DNA of 20,928 nucleotides from CAYFZR01 sp964347835 [NCBI: uncultured archaeon]. GTDB taxonomy: Archaea > CAYFZR01. Below the pieces are notes generated by a model, which was given only the letters and a program-made list of their open reading frames with translations, was not told where the DNA came from and made no database searches. The position numbers and the translations under genes were made by a program. Location: contig CAYFZR010000029.1 in assembly GCA_964347835.1 (NCBI GenBank), forward strand, positions 1 through 20,928, given 5' to 3'. This document shows, in pieces, positions 5,476 through 13,155 of the stretch; the stretch's first letter is position 1, and each line of letters begins with the position of its first letter.

Positions 5476-6525
5476 CTAACCGATCAAATCTTCTAGTCTA
5501 TCTATTTCTATAGCCTTTTTGATCTCCATTGCTATCCTCCTACCCATACTTACGTTCTCTCCAAAGAGAAGGTAGGAATAAGGCGATCCGCCTATGTAGA
5601 GATTGGTACCAGCCACTATCCTGGCAGAAATTTCAAACGTTACGAATTCCATTTGTTCGGTACATACGGTTTCAATGCAAAAAGGACCTATCATTCCTGG
5701 AGGACAGAGTTTTTTAGACGATTCAACAACCCTGTCACCCATTTCAAATACCTGTTGGAGTAATGCCTCTCTAACAACTATGGGGGAATTTCCTACGACA
5801 ATATAAGTTGGATCTATATCCAATTCCAACTGATTTTTAGCCGGAATTCTAGATAATCCATCGACATTAGTCTCATATCTAACATCTATACCAAATAATT
5901 CGATCTCATCCTGTAAGGGAGAAAAGAAGTAAGATATGTAAAAATTGACACCGGGGATGTATTCTTGAATTGTCACGTTGCTAAAATCTTCCTCGGTTAT
6001 TAATCCCATTTTAACCATTTCTTTGACCTTATCATGAAAAGAATCTGAATCTTTTGCCAAGAAATATCCCATACCACCTCTGGCACCCGGAAACTTTACG
6101 ATTGCCAATTCCTCTACTTCACTCGGGTCTTTGTACTCTCTAGGGATTTTCAAATTTGATTTTTCCAACCATTCCCTCTCCAGTTTTCTGTCTGCCTCCC
6201 AGCGCAATATTTTCCTATTTCCAAATATGGGTACCTGAAGTTCATCTTCTACGCATTCTATACCAAGGTAAGCAACAAAAGAGCCGTGTGGTATGATTAT
6301 TGTATTTAGGTCAAGCAATTTTGTTTGAATTTCTTTATCTGTTATATTTTTGAAATCTTCTAAAACAATAGTCTCATCACATACCTTAAAACGTTTATAA
6401 GGTATTTCTCTCCCCTTTTCAACTATAGCCAAGGTCTTGAAACCCTCTTCTTTTGCACCCTTTAATATTTGAAGGGCTGAATGACTTCCCAGAGTCGCGA
6501 TAACTATATCTTTTTCTTTCTTCAT
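5476..6525 (-). CDS. purP: Formate-dependent AICAR ligase (FAICAR synthetase)
   Basis: The 349-residue ATP-grasp protein matches archaeal PurP in length and motifs: IATLGSHSALQILKGAK at 9-25, IPHGSF, VPIFGNRKILRWEADR, VKFPGARGGMGYF, the metal/ATP-binding region around QEYIPGVNFYISYFFSP, and near the end FEISARIVAGTNLYIGGSPYS, shown here as separate pieces. Family knowledge: PurP uses ATP and formate to convert AICAR into FAICAR, replacing the folate-dependent step. The ATG at 6525 follows GTGA and lies 9 bases after the stop of the secreted-protein gene, with purH 10 bases downstream. An archaeal paralogue (PurP2) of uncertain activity is possible, but the purine-operon context favours true PurP. 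Confidence 0.93.
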   Translation of the reverse strand: MKKEKDIVIATLGSHSALQILKGAKEEGFKTLAIVEKGREIPYKRFKVCDETIVLEDFKNITDKEIQTKLLDLNTIIIPHGSFVAYLGIECVEDELQVPIFGNRKILRWEADRKLEREWLEKSNLKIPREYKDPSEVEELAIVKFPGARGGMGYFLAKDSDSFHDKVKEMVKMGLITEEDFSNVTIQEYIPGVNFYISYFFSPLQDEIELFGIDVRYETNVDGLSRIPAKNQLELDIDPTYIVVGNSPIVVREALLQQVFEMGDRVVESSKKLCPPGMIGPFCIETVCTEQMEFVTFEISARIVAGTNLYIGGSPYSYLLFGENVSMGRRIAMEIKKAIEIDRLEDLIG

Positions 6526-6534
6526 GATTTCACG

Positions 6535-7461
6535 CTACAATATATCTATCAATACATTTCCAGCCTTCATAGTGCCATCCCTGTCGCTTCCAGCCACCAG
6601 TATGATATTCTTACCTTTTCCAAAGGGATCTTTAATATACTGGAGGGTACCTTTCCCCCAGCCGGGGTTGGCATTACTGACGATTATCGGCATTTTATTT
6701 AAAATAGAGGCGCTGATTTTATTTATGACCGGTCCTCCCACCACGATCATGTGATATCTCGAGTATGTATCTTCCGTAACTGCTGTATCGTTCATTATCT
6801 GAGGAAGATATTCTAATGCAAATTCTTTGTCTTTCGAAATTTTTCTTGCAGTCTCGAGATCTAATTCTGGAGCGTTTTTTCCTACCACGATAACGTATGT
6901 AGGCTCAAGCCCCCTTCTGAAGTCAAACCTGGCTATTCTAAATGGGTCTTGTACATCAACATCTTCGGGTTCGACATGATATTCCAACATCTTTACCTCG
7001 TAGGCAGGCAATTTACTATCGCTATATATCGTGACGCAATCATTTTCTGGATTGTATTCCCTCCAGCCAATTGTAATAGAGAGTTCATTATCTCCCGTTT
7101 TAAGTATTCTTCCATATCCTGAGAAGCTCTTCCAGCCACTCCCTACTCTGGCGGCTGTTGTTCCTATTGTCTGTCCATTCAGATGAACTGTAATTAATTG
7201 ATTTCCTATTTCCTCGTTTTCCCAATCTAAATGGAGATTGACGCTAACATGTTTCAAGGGTTCAATAACAGGATAACCACCATAATAAGGTATCCTAAAT
7301 CTATATACGACTTTTTTGGAGGATTTATCGTGAGTACAAATCTCTACATCCTCGAATCCCTTATCTGACTCTGAGAGAGATATGCTTACAGTTTCAACTG
7401 TTACCTGCTGTGCGAAAGATACAGATGCTAAAAAGAGAATAACAAATATCGTCCTTTTCAT
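6535..7461 (-). CDS. Secreted protein with S-layer-type C-terminal domain
   Basis: From the ATG at 7461 the product has 308 residues. A signal peptide covers about the first 18 (MKRTIFVILFLASVSFAQ). A beta-rich region follows, with several NELSITIG and HLNGQTIG type strands. The C-terminal part, about 210-308, resembles the archaeal S-layer C-terminal domain: a MIVVGGPVINKISASILNK segment, then a GKGKNIILVAGSDRDGTMKA segment. It is probably exported; no C-terminal membrane anchor is seen. A GTG three codons earlier is possible, but GGGTGTGG is correctly spaced for the ATG. It is first in a likely operon with purP and purH, an odd partner for purine synthesis; shared transcription may only reflect packing. 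Confidence 0.7.
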   Translation of the reverse strand: MKRTIFVILFLASVSFAQQVTVETVSISLSESDKGFEDVEICTHDKSSKKVVYRFRIPYYGGYPVIEPLKHVSVNLHLDWENEEIGNQLITVHLNGQTIGTTAARVGSGWKSFSGYGRILKTGDNELSITIGWREYNPENDCVTIYSDSKLPAYEVKMLEYHVEPEDVDVQDPFRIARFDFRRGLEPTYVIVVGKNAPELDLETARKISKDKEFALEYLPQIMNDTAVTEDTYSRYHMIVVGGPVINKISASILNKMPIIVSNANPGWGKGTLQYIKDPFGKGKNIILVAGSDRDGTMKAGNVLIDIL

Positions 7462-7490
7462 AAACCACACCCTTAAGTGAAGGTGAGAAA

Positions 7491-7503
7491 AGATATATAA
7501 AAG
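7491..7503. promoter_or_regulatory. Bidirectional TATA region between secreted-protein gene and tRNA-Gln
   Basis: AGATATATAAAAG lies 30-42 bases upstream of the minus-strand ATG at 7461 and 27-39 bases upstream of the tRNA on the plus strand. The nearly symmetric TATATA could serve both directions. Confidence 0.45.
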
Positions 7504-7529
7504 GTATCCGATTCACCTATTTTAGAAGT

Positions 7530-7602
7530 AGCCCGGTAGGGTAGTGGTCAATCCTGCCGGCCTTTGGAGCCGGCGACGGCGGTTCGAACCCGCCCCGGGC
7601 TA
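7530..7602 (+). tRNA. tRNA-Gln (anticodon UUG)
   Basis: A full cloverleaf is visible. The acceptor stem AGCCCGG (7530-7536) pairs with CCGGGCT (7595-7601), with discriminator A at 7602. The D arm includes GGTAGTGGTC-type bases. The anticodon stem CCGGC/GCCGG encloses CTTTGGA, so U33 is followed by anticodon UUG (7564-7566). The T arm is GGCGG-TTCGAAC-CCGCC. CCA is not encoded and there is no intron. The body closely resembles archaeal tRNA-Gln. T-runs follow as a terminator. Confidence 0.95.
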
Positions 7603-7610
7603 TTAAAATT

Positions 7611-7627
7611 TAGTTTTCGATTTTTTG
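7611..7627 (+). terminator. T-run terminator after tRNA-Gln
   Basis: Runs of four T (7614-7617) and six T (7621-7626) start 12 bases after the tRNA end. Oligo-T tracts on the non-template strand are the usual intrinsic terminators of archaeal RNA polymerase. Confidence 0.45.
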
Positions 7628-7655
7628 AAATTCCTTATGGATGAGAGCATTAAAT

Positions 7656-8516
7656 TCAAGAATCAGTCTTTTCTCCCATGTAAAGTTTTTTTGCTCTATA
7701 ATTGGTTTTAAAGACGTATAACCCAACAGTAAGCCAGTAACCTAAGTAAGAGAGAACCTCTAACAAAGAGGGATTTCCATTGTATCCAAATAAAGATTTC
7801 ATTATCGATCCTATCGCACCATTCTCGTGCAACAAAGGATAACTTCCGTCTGGATTTACGGGAGGATTAATATCCCACAAATGCTCTACAAAAACCGGCA
7901 ATACATTAGCCTCTTGGAGTTCGTGAATTCCATGAGCAGTGAGTCCAGCGGCGAAGAATATCAATATTATACTTGTATAAACGAAAAATTTCTTGTAATC
8001 AAGTCTGTATGAGCTTTTTAATAATAAAACAGCCAATGCAACAACAAAAAAAAGGCCTCCAAGAAAACCTATCAACGTATCAGTCGGAGAAACTATTGCC
8101 GAGGCCCCTAAAAAAAGTACTGTTTCAACACCCTCCCTGAAAACAGATACAAATGCTATGCTCGCTATTCCAAATAATTGTTTAGATGAAATAGCAACAT
8201 CTATCTTCTCCTGTAATTCTCCTTTTATTAAATAAGCGTGCTTTGACATCCAAAATACCATATAAGTTAGTACAAGTGTTGCAAAGAGCATTACTACGCC
8301 TTCAAAGAGTTCTTCTGCTCTTCCTTCAAAACCACCATATAATTCTCTAAAAATAAAGGCAACAATAATACTTGTTATTAATGCAGAACCGGTACCTATA
8401 TAAAGATACTTGTTTAAATCTCTCCTTCCTATCTTTGCTAAGTAAGCAGCTATTATTCCTATTATCAATGCCGCCTCTATCCCTTCTCTTAAGGTAATTA
8501 CGAAACTCGCTATCAT
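7656..8516 (-). CDS. FTR1/EfeU-family iron permease
   Basis: The 286-residue polytopic membrane protein has about seven hydrophobic segments and both signature REGxE motifs, REGIE (10-14) in the first and REGVE (127-131) in a middle transmembrane helix, which bind iron in the FTR1/EfeU family. The usual extracellular partner (multicopper oxidase or EfeO/EfeB) is not in the window. A TATA (8550-8557) and a DtxR-like palindrome (8534-8549) precede the ATG at 8516, so iron-dependent repression is likely. The short leader has only a weak ribosome site (AGAG). Iron rather than another metal is inferred from the family; the acidic/His-containing loop near 205-235 (HGIHELQE and HLWD) may be a metal entry site. 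Confidence 0.9.
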   Translation of the reverse strand: MIASFVITLREGIEAALIIGIIAAYLAKIGRRDLNKYLYIGTGSALITSIIVAFIFRELYGGFEGRAEELFEGVVMLFATLVLTYMVFWMSKHAYLIKGELQEKIDVAISSKQLFGIASIAFVSVFREGVETVLFLGASAIVSPTDTLIGFLGGLFFVVALAVLLLKSSYRLDYKKFFVYTSIILIFFAAGLTAHGIHELQEANVLPVFVEHLWDINPPVNPDGSYPLLHENGAIGSIMKSLFGYNGNPSLLEVLSYLGYWLTVGLYVFKTNYRAKKLYMGEKTDS

Positions 8517-8533
8517 AATAACTCTATTATATT

Positions 8534-8557
8534 TTTAGGGTAACCTAAATTTATAAA
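8534..8557 (-). promoter_or_regulatory. Promoter and DtxR-like operator of the iron permease
   Basis: TTTAGG-GTAA-CCTAAA (8534-8549) is a perfect 6+6 palindrome resembling the TTAGGTTA-type half sites of DtxR/IdeR-family metalloregulators. It directly adjoins the minus-strand TATA TTTATAAA (8550-8557), which lies 34-41 bases before the ATG at 8516. A bound repressor would cover the region between TATA and the transcription start. Factor identity is inferred. Confidence 0.55.
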
Positions 8558-8607
8558 TGTTTCGATTTGGAAAAAGCAAAAAAACCTAGTGAAATTTTTA
8601 AAAACTG

Positions 8608-9726
8608 TTATTCAATTTCTATTATTTCGTATATGTCAGTGCCAAGATCATGTTTCTTTGCGGCTTGCAGTTGATAATCTGAGTGAGTCCAGTTGAATAT
8701 TGATCCAAACTTCTCTCCAGATATCCCATGAGCCATAGAATTTGGCAAATAAGGACTTTCATTTACAAAATCTATGGAAGCCTTTTCTATGGCAAGTATG
8801 TTTTTTGAGGCTAATATACCAACGTCAGGCACAATTGGATTATCTGAATAGGGACAGCAATCGCAGTGAGGTGTTATATCAATCAAAAAGTTAAGGAAGC
8901 CGAAGTTTTCTCTTCCTACAAGTTTAAAAACTGCTTTTGCACAGTCTACTATCCTTTCTGAAAGATCTTTTCCGGTTATCCATTTTAATATTATTGCACT
9001 ATCCCTACAGACCTCGAAACATCCGTTACACTTCAAGCACAAAGAATCAACTATCCTGTAGTCTTCAATAGCATTCCCAGGACATATCTCTATGCAATTA
9101 TTGCATTTTGTGCATAGGTTATTATCTATCACAGGGAAGTCATAGAGATGAATATCGAACTTAGATGGTTTTGCAATACACCCGACACCTATGTTCTTCA
9201 ATGCACCTCCAAAGGCTCCTCTGAAATGTCCTTTGAAGTGCGCTAGAGACAATACCTTGTCTACTTCCTCAAAGACTTCCGCAACATATATCTTCTTTAA
9301 GTGCGTACCGTCTACTTTAATCTCTATGTAATCAAATCCTTTCAATCCATCCGCTATTATTATGGGTGCGCTTAGAGTTTGAGAGGTATATCCGTTTTCT
9401 TCTGCGATCTTTATCCTTCCTAGGGCAAAACTTCTGTCATCCGTCAAGCCTAATCCTGTTGTTTCTGTTACAAAAGGATCTCCGCCTTTTTCTTTTACAA
9501 TTTGGGCAATCTTTCGGATATATACTGATCTAAGAGGTTTTGTTGTTCCACGGATGCCAAAATGTGTCTTCAAAGCGACAATATCTCCTTTTTCGATGAA
9601 GTCAAGGATTTCGCTTTTATTTATTAGTCTATCCAACTTGTTTACCATGCTCAAATGTGGTTGGTACCACCTCTCCGGCGTTTCTACCGGTGCGCGTGAG
9701 TCCGTGAAGAAGACGTTGTTTTTCAT
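8608..9726 (-). CDS. DUF362 protein with two [4Fe-4S] ferredoxin motifs
   Basis: The 372-residue soluble protein has the DUF362 body (KTHFGIRGTT, FVTETTG, SLAHFKGHFRGAFGGALKN) with a bacterial-type double-cluster ferredoxin insert: C205xxC208xxC211xxxC215P and C230xxC233xxC236xxxC240. A third cysteine group, HCDCC at 287-291, follows in ITPHCDCCPYSDNPIVPDVG, a conserved DUF362 feature. The biochemical role of the family is not established; an electron-transfer or iron-sulfur function is inferred from the clusters. Its ATG overlaps the TGA of the preceding gene (ATGA at 9726-9723), which implies translational coupling to the membrane protein upstream. Confidence 0.9.
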   Translation of the reverse strand: MKNNVFFTDSRAPVETPERWYQPHLSMVNKLDRLINKSEILDFIEKGDIVALKTHFGIRGTTKPLRSVYIRKIAQIVKEKGGDPFVTETTGLGLTDDRSFALGRIKIAEENGYTSQTLSAPIIIADGLKGFDYIEIKVDGTHLKKIYVAEVFEEVDKVLSLAHFKGHFRGAFGGALKNIGVGCIAKPSKFDIHLYDFPVIDNNLCTKCNNCIEICPGNAIEDYRIVDSLCLKCNGCFEVCRDSAIILKWITGKDLSERIVDCAKAVFKLVGRENFGFLNFLIDITPHCDCCPYSDNPIVPDVGILASKNILAIEKASIDFVNESPYLPNSMAHGISGEKFGSIFNWTHSDYQLQAAKKHDLGTDIYEIIEIE

Positions 9727-10832
9727 CTCTTCCCCCTCCTTATAGGTAACACAGCAAAGATAAGTATAATTAAGAAAATCAATGAAATTCCAACAATCAT
9801 TAATAAAAACCTCTTCCTTTCTTTTTCTCTTTCTTTTTCTGCTTGAATTCTTTTTTCCTCTACTTCAGATATTTTTTCCTCGATTTTTTCTTGCTTTTCT
9901 TTAAATTCTTTGAGTTCTTTTTTGGTGATATCCTGTAAAAACAGCAATGCGTCTGTTTTTAGTTTGGTGGTGTTTTTATTAATTTGATATGCTATGTTTT
10001 CTGCTTGTGTTGAATAATTGATTGACATGGCATATCTTCTCGTGTTTTTTAACTCCTCTGATCTTCTTAAGAAATCTTCAGAGTTATAATAACTCTCGTT
10101 TAATTCACCTAATTGTTTGTAATAGATACTCGAATTGGTTAAATCTCTAGGAATGGTTGAAATTGTAGATCTTGCCTCGTTTAAGCTAAGTCTTGCCTCA
10201 TCCAATCTTTCTCTTGCCTTTTTTATTCTTTGATTCGAAAGTTCCAGAAATTTTCCATACTCTAGATAGAATTCGAGTTTATCGGGTTTATCATATTCAT
10301 AACGTAAAGAAAGCCTTTTATTAGTTATCTCTGCAAGATTGGGTTCTGGATTTATATTGCCTACCTGCATATCCTTTGGAATAATTATTTTTAAGGCGGC
10401 CTCTAAAGTAAACCAAGGTGAGCTGGTTATATCTCGTATTAAATATCCTCTATCTGTCCTATCAATGAAATCAGATCTTTTGTAGACTAATTCTATGGTT
10501 CTTGATTTCTTTGATTCTATTGGATCCAATTTAATATAAACAATATTTTCTACCTCTGTTTCGACTAGATTAGTATTTATAAGATATTTGGCTGTTAGAT
10601 TGATAGAATAAGCAGTTATATTCGCTATATCGCCTCTAAGAAGTCTCATCACAAAAGGATGCGTCTCGTTGCTAAGCGTTTCGTTTCCTAAATTTACAAA
10701 TCTCCACCCTTCACGAACTATCGCTATTTCAGGATCTTCTAGGTCGATTACGTAGGTATAATAATCGACAAATTGTGCTTTTGATATGGAAAAAAGTATA
10801 AGTATCGCTAAGCATTTAAATGGGAACTTCAT
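9723..10832 (-). CDS. Signal-peptide, coiled-coil protein with C-terminal membrane anchor
   Basis: The 369-residue protein is not recognised as a named family. A signal peptide covers 1-19 (ending SISKAQ). A beta-rich exterior domain runs to about 195. Helical, heptad-like regions follow at 200-270 and 300-340, the latter very rich in E and K. One membrane helix (342-362) and a basic tail IRRGKR end the protein, so most of it lies outside the cell, anchored at the C terminus. Eight N-x-S/T sequons (N50, N55, N71, N78, N233, N245, N272, N287) would suit archaeal N-glycosylation. It overlaps the DUF362 gene by four bases. A TATA (CTTATATAG, 10873-10865) lies upstream. Confidence 0.75.
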   Translation of the reverse strand: MKFPFKCLAILILFSISKAQFVDYYTYVIDLEDPEIAIVREGWRFVNLGNETLSNETHPFVMRLLRGDIANITAYSINLTAKYLINTNLVETEVENIVYIKLDPIESKKSRTIELVYKRSDFIDRTDRGYLIRDITSSPWFTLEAALKIIIPKDMQVGNINPEPNLAEITNKRLSLRYEYDKPDKLEFYLEYGKFLELSNQRIKKARERLDEARLSLNEARSTISTIPRDLTNSSIYYKQLGELNESYYNSEDFLRRSEELKNTRRYAMSINYSTQAENIAYQINKNTTKLKTDALLFLQDITKKELKEFKEKQEKIEEKISEVEEKRIQAEKEREKERKRFLLMIVGISLIFLIILIFAVLPIRRGKR

Positions 10833-10864
10833 AGCATCATCTTAGCAGATTTTATTGTAGACAA

Positions 10865-10873
10865 CTATATAAG
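10865..10873 (-). promoter_or_regulatory. TATA box of the coiled-coil/DUF362 operon
   Basis: On the minus strand CTTATATAG lies 33-41 bases before the ATG at 10832. A leader of about 10-15 bases with AAGATGATG as a weak ribosome site would follow. Confidence 0.45.
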
Positions 10874-10943
10874 CGTTTTTTTCAAATTCTTAATTATCCT
10901 AAATAAGACACCTTGAATCAGAGTTTCAATTATACCCAAAAGA

Positions 10944-10983
10944 TTTTTATATGTCATTGCTAATCGCTCTCTTCAGAGATTAG
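10944..10983 (+). promoter_or_regulatory. Thermosome promoter with a downstream hairpin
   Basis: TTTTTATATG (10944-10953) is a TATA box about 45-50 bases before the ATG. Just downstream CTAAT-CG-CTCT (10960-10970) pairs with AGAG-ATTAG (10975-10983) around a CTTC loop, giving nine base pairs with a two-base bulge. This overlaps the expected transcription start and ends next to the ribosome site AGGGGGAAT, so it could be an operator for a heat-shock regulator or a leader hairpin. Confidence 0.45.
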
Positions 10984-10996
10984 GGGGAATAACATC

Positions 10997-12628
10997 ATGC
11001 AAAACACTGAAGGACAACCCATCATAATATTGCCAGAAGGTTCTGAAAGATATATTGGTAGGGACGCTCAAAGGATGAATATTTTAGCGGCAAGAATTAT
11101 TGCAGAAGCAATAAGAACTACATTGGGACCAAAGGGTATGGACAAGATGCTTATTTCTGATGTTGGAGACATTACCATAACAAACGATGGAGCCACGATT
11201 TTAAAAGAAATCGATGTTGACCATCCCGTTGGTAAGATGCTGGTCGAAGTTGCAGAAACCATGGACAATGAAGTAGGAGATGGTACAACAAGCGCTGTCA
11301 TACTCACTGGAGAGTTACTTAAAAAGACAGAGGACTTATTAGACCTAGATATACACCCTACTACCATCGTGAATGGATTTAGGATTGCTTCGGAGAAGGC
11401 ATTAGAAATACTAGAAAACCTATCTACCCCTGTATCAATTGAAGATGTTGATACCCTCAGAAAAATTGTAATGACGTCTATGAGTGGTAGATTAACAGAT
11501 ACAATAAAAGAACATCTCTCAACTATAATTATAGATGCTGTAAACGCAATTTCAGAGGATGAAGATGGAAAGTACAAGATAGACTTAGACAACGTCAAGA
11601 TTCAAAAGTTCGAGGGTGGTAGCATCTCTGATACCGAACTTATAGATGGTATCGTACTAGATAAAGAGAAAGTTCATCACATGATGCCTAAAAAGATTGA
11701 AGATGCCAAAATTGCTCTTATAAGGTCAAGAATAAAGCTCAGAGAGACCGAAATGAAAACCAAGTTTAGTATTACGGACCCTACCCATCTTAAAAAATTT
11801 TCAGATGAAGAAGAAAATATTTTAATGAGAATGCTGAATAAAGTCAAAGACTCTGGCGCTAATTGTGTGCTCTGCGCAAAAGACATAGACGAGCGCTTTC
11901 AAGATCTTCTTGCTAGAGCAGGTATTTTTGCGGTTGAGAGGGTTACAAGTTCAGACGTAAAGAGACTTATCTTGGCTTCGGGAGCGGAACTTGTGACTAA
12001 TTTGGAAGATTTATCTAAAAAGGATTTAGGGCATGCAAATTTAGTCAGAGAGGAAAAAATTGGAGAAAAAGAAATGGTATTCATAGAAGGATGCAAAAAT
12101 CCAAAAGCCCTTACAATACTGGTAAGAGGTAGTACAGGACACGTTGTAGACGAAATAGAGAGAGATGTTAGCAATGGATTACATGGAGCAAGGGTTTCCA
12201 TTGAAGATGGAGGTGTTGTTCCAGGCGGGGGTTCTGTTGAGGTTGCGATCTCCAATCAACTCAGAAATTATGCCAAGAGTATTGGTGGTAGAGAGCAGTT
12301 AGCCATAAACTCATTTGCCGAAGCACTCGAAATCATACCCAAGACCTTGGCTGAAAACGCTGGACTTGATTTCACCGATATACTTTTAAGATTGAAATCT
12401 ATACAAGAAACAGGAAAAATTAAATATGGGATTGACGTACTCACTGGTGAGATAAAAGACATGTTTGATGAAAATATATTAGAGCCAAAAAGAGTTAAAT
12501 CGCAGGCCATTAAAACCGCAACAGATACTTCCATAATGGTACTGAGGGTTGATGATGTCATAGCCATAGCCCCTTTAGAGATTGAAGATACAGGATATCC
12601 AGGTCCTATGCCTGAAATGGAGATGTAG
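10997..12628 (+). CDS. Thermosome subunit (group II chaperonin)
   Basis: The 543-residue protein is a full group II chaperonin with ATP-dependent protein-folding function in a double-ring cytoplasmic complex. Visible motifs are [12 protein letters not shown] (41-52), [12 protein letters not shown], the catalytic [20 protein letters not shown]-type [14 protein letters not shown] and the near-C-terminal [11 protein letters not shown]. The tail ends GPMPEMEM, a short version of the usual glycine/methionine-rich GGM tail. The start has a strong ribosome site (AGGGGGAAT). rpoK follows 29 bases after the stop and the B-box gene after that, so the three may share a message. Only one subunit is present in the window. 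Confidence 0.97.
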   Translation: MQNTEGQPIIILPEGSERYIGRDAQRMNILAARIIAEAIRTTLGPKGMDKMLISDVGDITITNDGATILKEIDVDHPVGKMLVEVAETMDNEVGDGTTSAVILTGELLKKTEDLLDLDIHPTTIVNGFRIASEKALEILENLSTPVSIEDVDTLRKIVMTSMSGRLTDTIKEHLSTIIIDAVNAISEDEDGKYKIDLDNVKIQKFEGGSISDTELIDGIVLDKEKVHHMMPKKIEDAKIALIRSRIKLRETEMKTKFSITDPTHLKKFSDEEENILMRMLNKVKDSGANCVLCAKDIDERFQDLLARAGIFAVERVTSSDVKRLILASGAELVTNLEDLSKKDLGHANLVREEKIGEKEMVFIEGCKNPKALTILVRGSTGHVVDEIERDVSNGLHGARVSIEDGGVVPGGGSVEVAISNQLRNYAKSIGGREQLAINSFAEALEIIPKTLAENAGLDFTDILLRLKSIQETGKIKYGIDVLTGEIKDMFDENILEPKRVKSQAIKTATDTSIMVLRVDDVIAIAPLEIEDTGYPGPMPEMEM

Positions 12629-12657
12629 GGGGAGGTTACACGTTCCCCGCGAATAAA

Positions 12658-12870
12658 TTGACTCGTTTTGAACGCGCTAGAATAATTGGAGCTAGAGCAC
12701 TGCAAATTTCAATGGGAGCACCTATATTGATTGAAACACAACAGGACATTGTAGATCCACTTGAAATAGCAAAGCTTGAGTTCAAAAAAGGTGTTGTGCC
12801 CCTAACAGTTAGGAGAAAGTTACCTGGAGGAGAATACGTAATAGTGAAGATAGTTGACCTAGCACTCTAA
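12658..12870 (+). CDS. rpoK: DNA-directed RNA polymerase subunit K (Rpb6 homologue)
   Basis: The small protein matches archaeal RpoK/eukaryotic Rpb6: [20 protein letters not shown], then [20 protein letters not shown] near the middle. It is a structural subunit that helps hold the polymerase clamp. The start is uncertain. The only canonical choice is a TTG at 12658 (70 residues), but the strong ribosome site GGGGGAGG (12628-12635) is 22 bases away. The frame is open from a TGA at 12613, with no ATG, GTG or TTG before 12658. An ACG at 12640, four bases from the GGAGG-T, would give an N terminus reading [11 protein letters not shown]. It lies between the thermosome and B-box genes on the same strand. 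Confidence 0.93.
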   Translation: MTRFERARIIGARALQISMGAPILIETQQDIVDPLEIAKLEFKKGVVPLTVRRKLPGGEYVIVKIVDLAL

Positions 12871-12888
12871 AACTGGGAAGGAAATTTC

Positions 12889-13155
12889 ATGAACAAAGAA
12901 AATGAATCAAGAATAGAATACACCGTAGAGACGTTGTCATTAGAGGAAAGCGGTATTTGTGATGAGTGTGGTCATAAAGGTGTCGTCCTCTTCTGCTTCC
13001 TCTGTAATAAGTACTTATGTGAGGTTTGTTACCATAATCATTCCGTCAGCGATGAAAAAATGCACTGGAAATGGAAGAATGGTACTATATATTGGGCTTC
13101 TAGCAACGAACCAATTGAAGAGTTAAAAGAGGAAAAAAAAGAAGAAAAAACTTAA
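12889..13155 (+). CDS. Small B-box-like zinc-finger protein
   Basis: The 88-residue protein has a zinc-binding core at 24-59 with C24xxC27, C36xxC39, C44xxC47, then H51 and H59. The spacing C-x2-C-x8-C-x2-C-x4-C-x2-C-x3-H-x7-H is the C6H2 pattern of B-box zinc fingers, which bind two zinc ions and mediate protein contacts in eukaryotic TRIM proteins. The tail after 72 is made almost only of E and K. No RING or coiled coil accompanies it. GGAAGGAA precedes the ATG. It begins 18 bases after rpoK, and its stop interlocks with the tfb stop on the other strand (overlap 13152-13155). Function is unknown; a link to transcription is suggested only by neighbours. Confidence 0.75.
   Translation: MNKENESRIEYTVETLSLEESGICDECGHKGVVLFCFLCNKYLCEVCYHNHSVSDEKMHWKWKNGTIYWASSNEPIEELKEEKKEEKT

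Noticed and set aside
7530-7602. Reading the tRNA as Pro (UGG) or Trp
   Set aside because: A seven-base loop centred on the stem puts U33 before UUG; the alternatives need an asymmetric loop, and the body matches archaeal tRNA-Gln.
11068-12705. Long open frames on the minus strand opposite the thermosome and rpoK genes
   Set aside because: They are reverse-frame shadows with serine/isoleucine-rich sequence, no ribosome sites and no recognisable domains; the plus-strand genes are certain.
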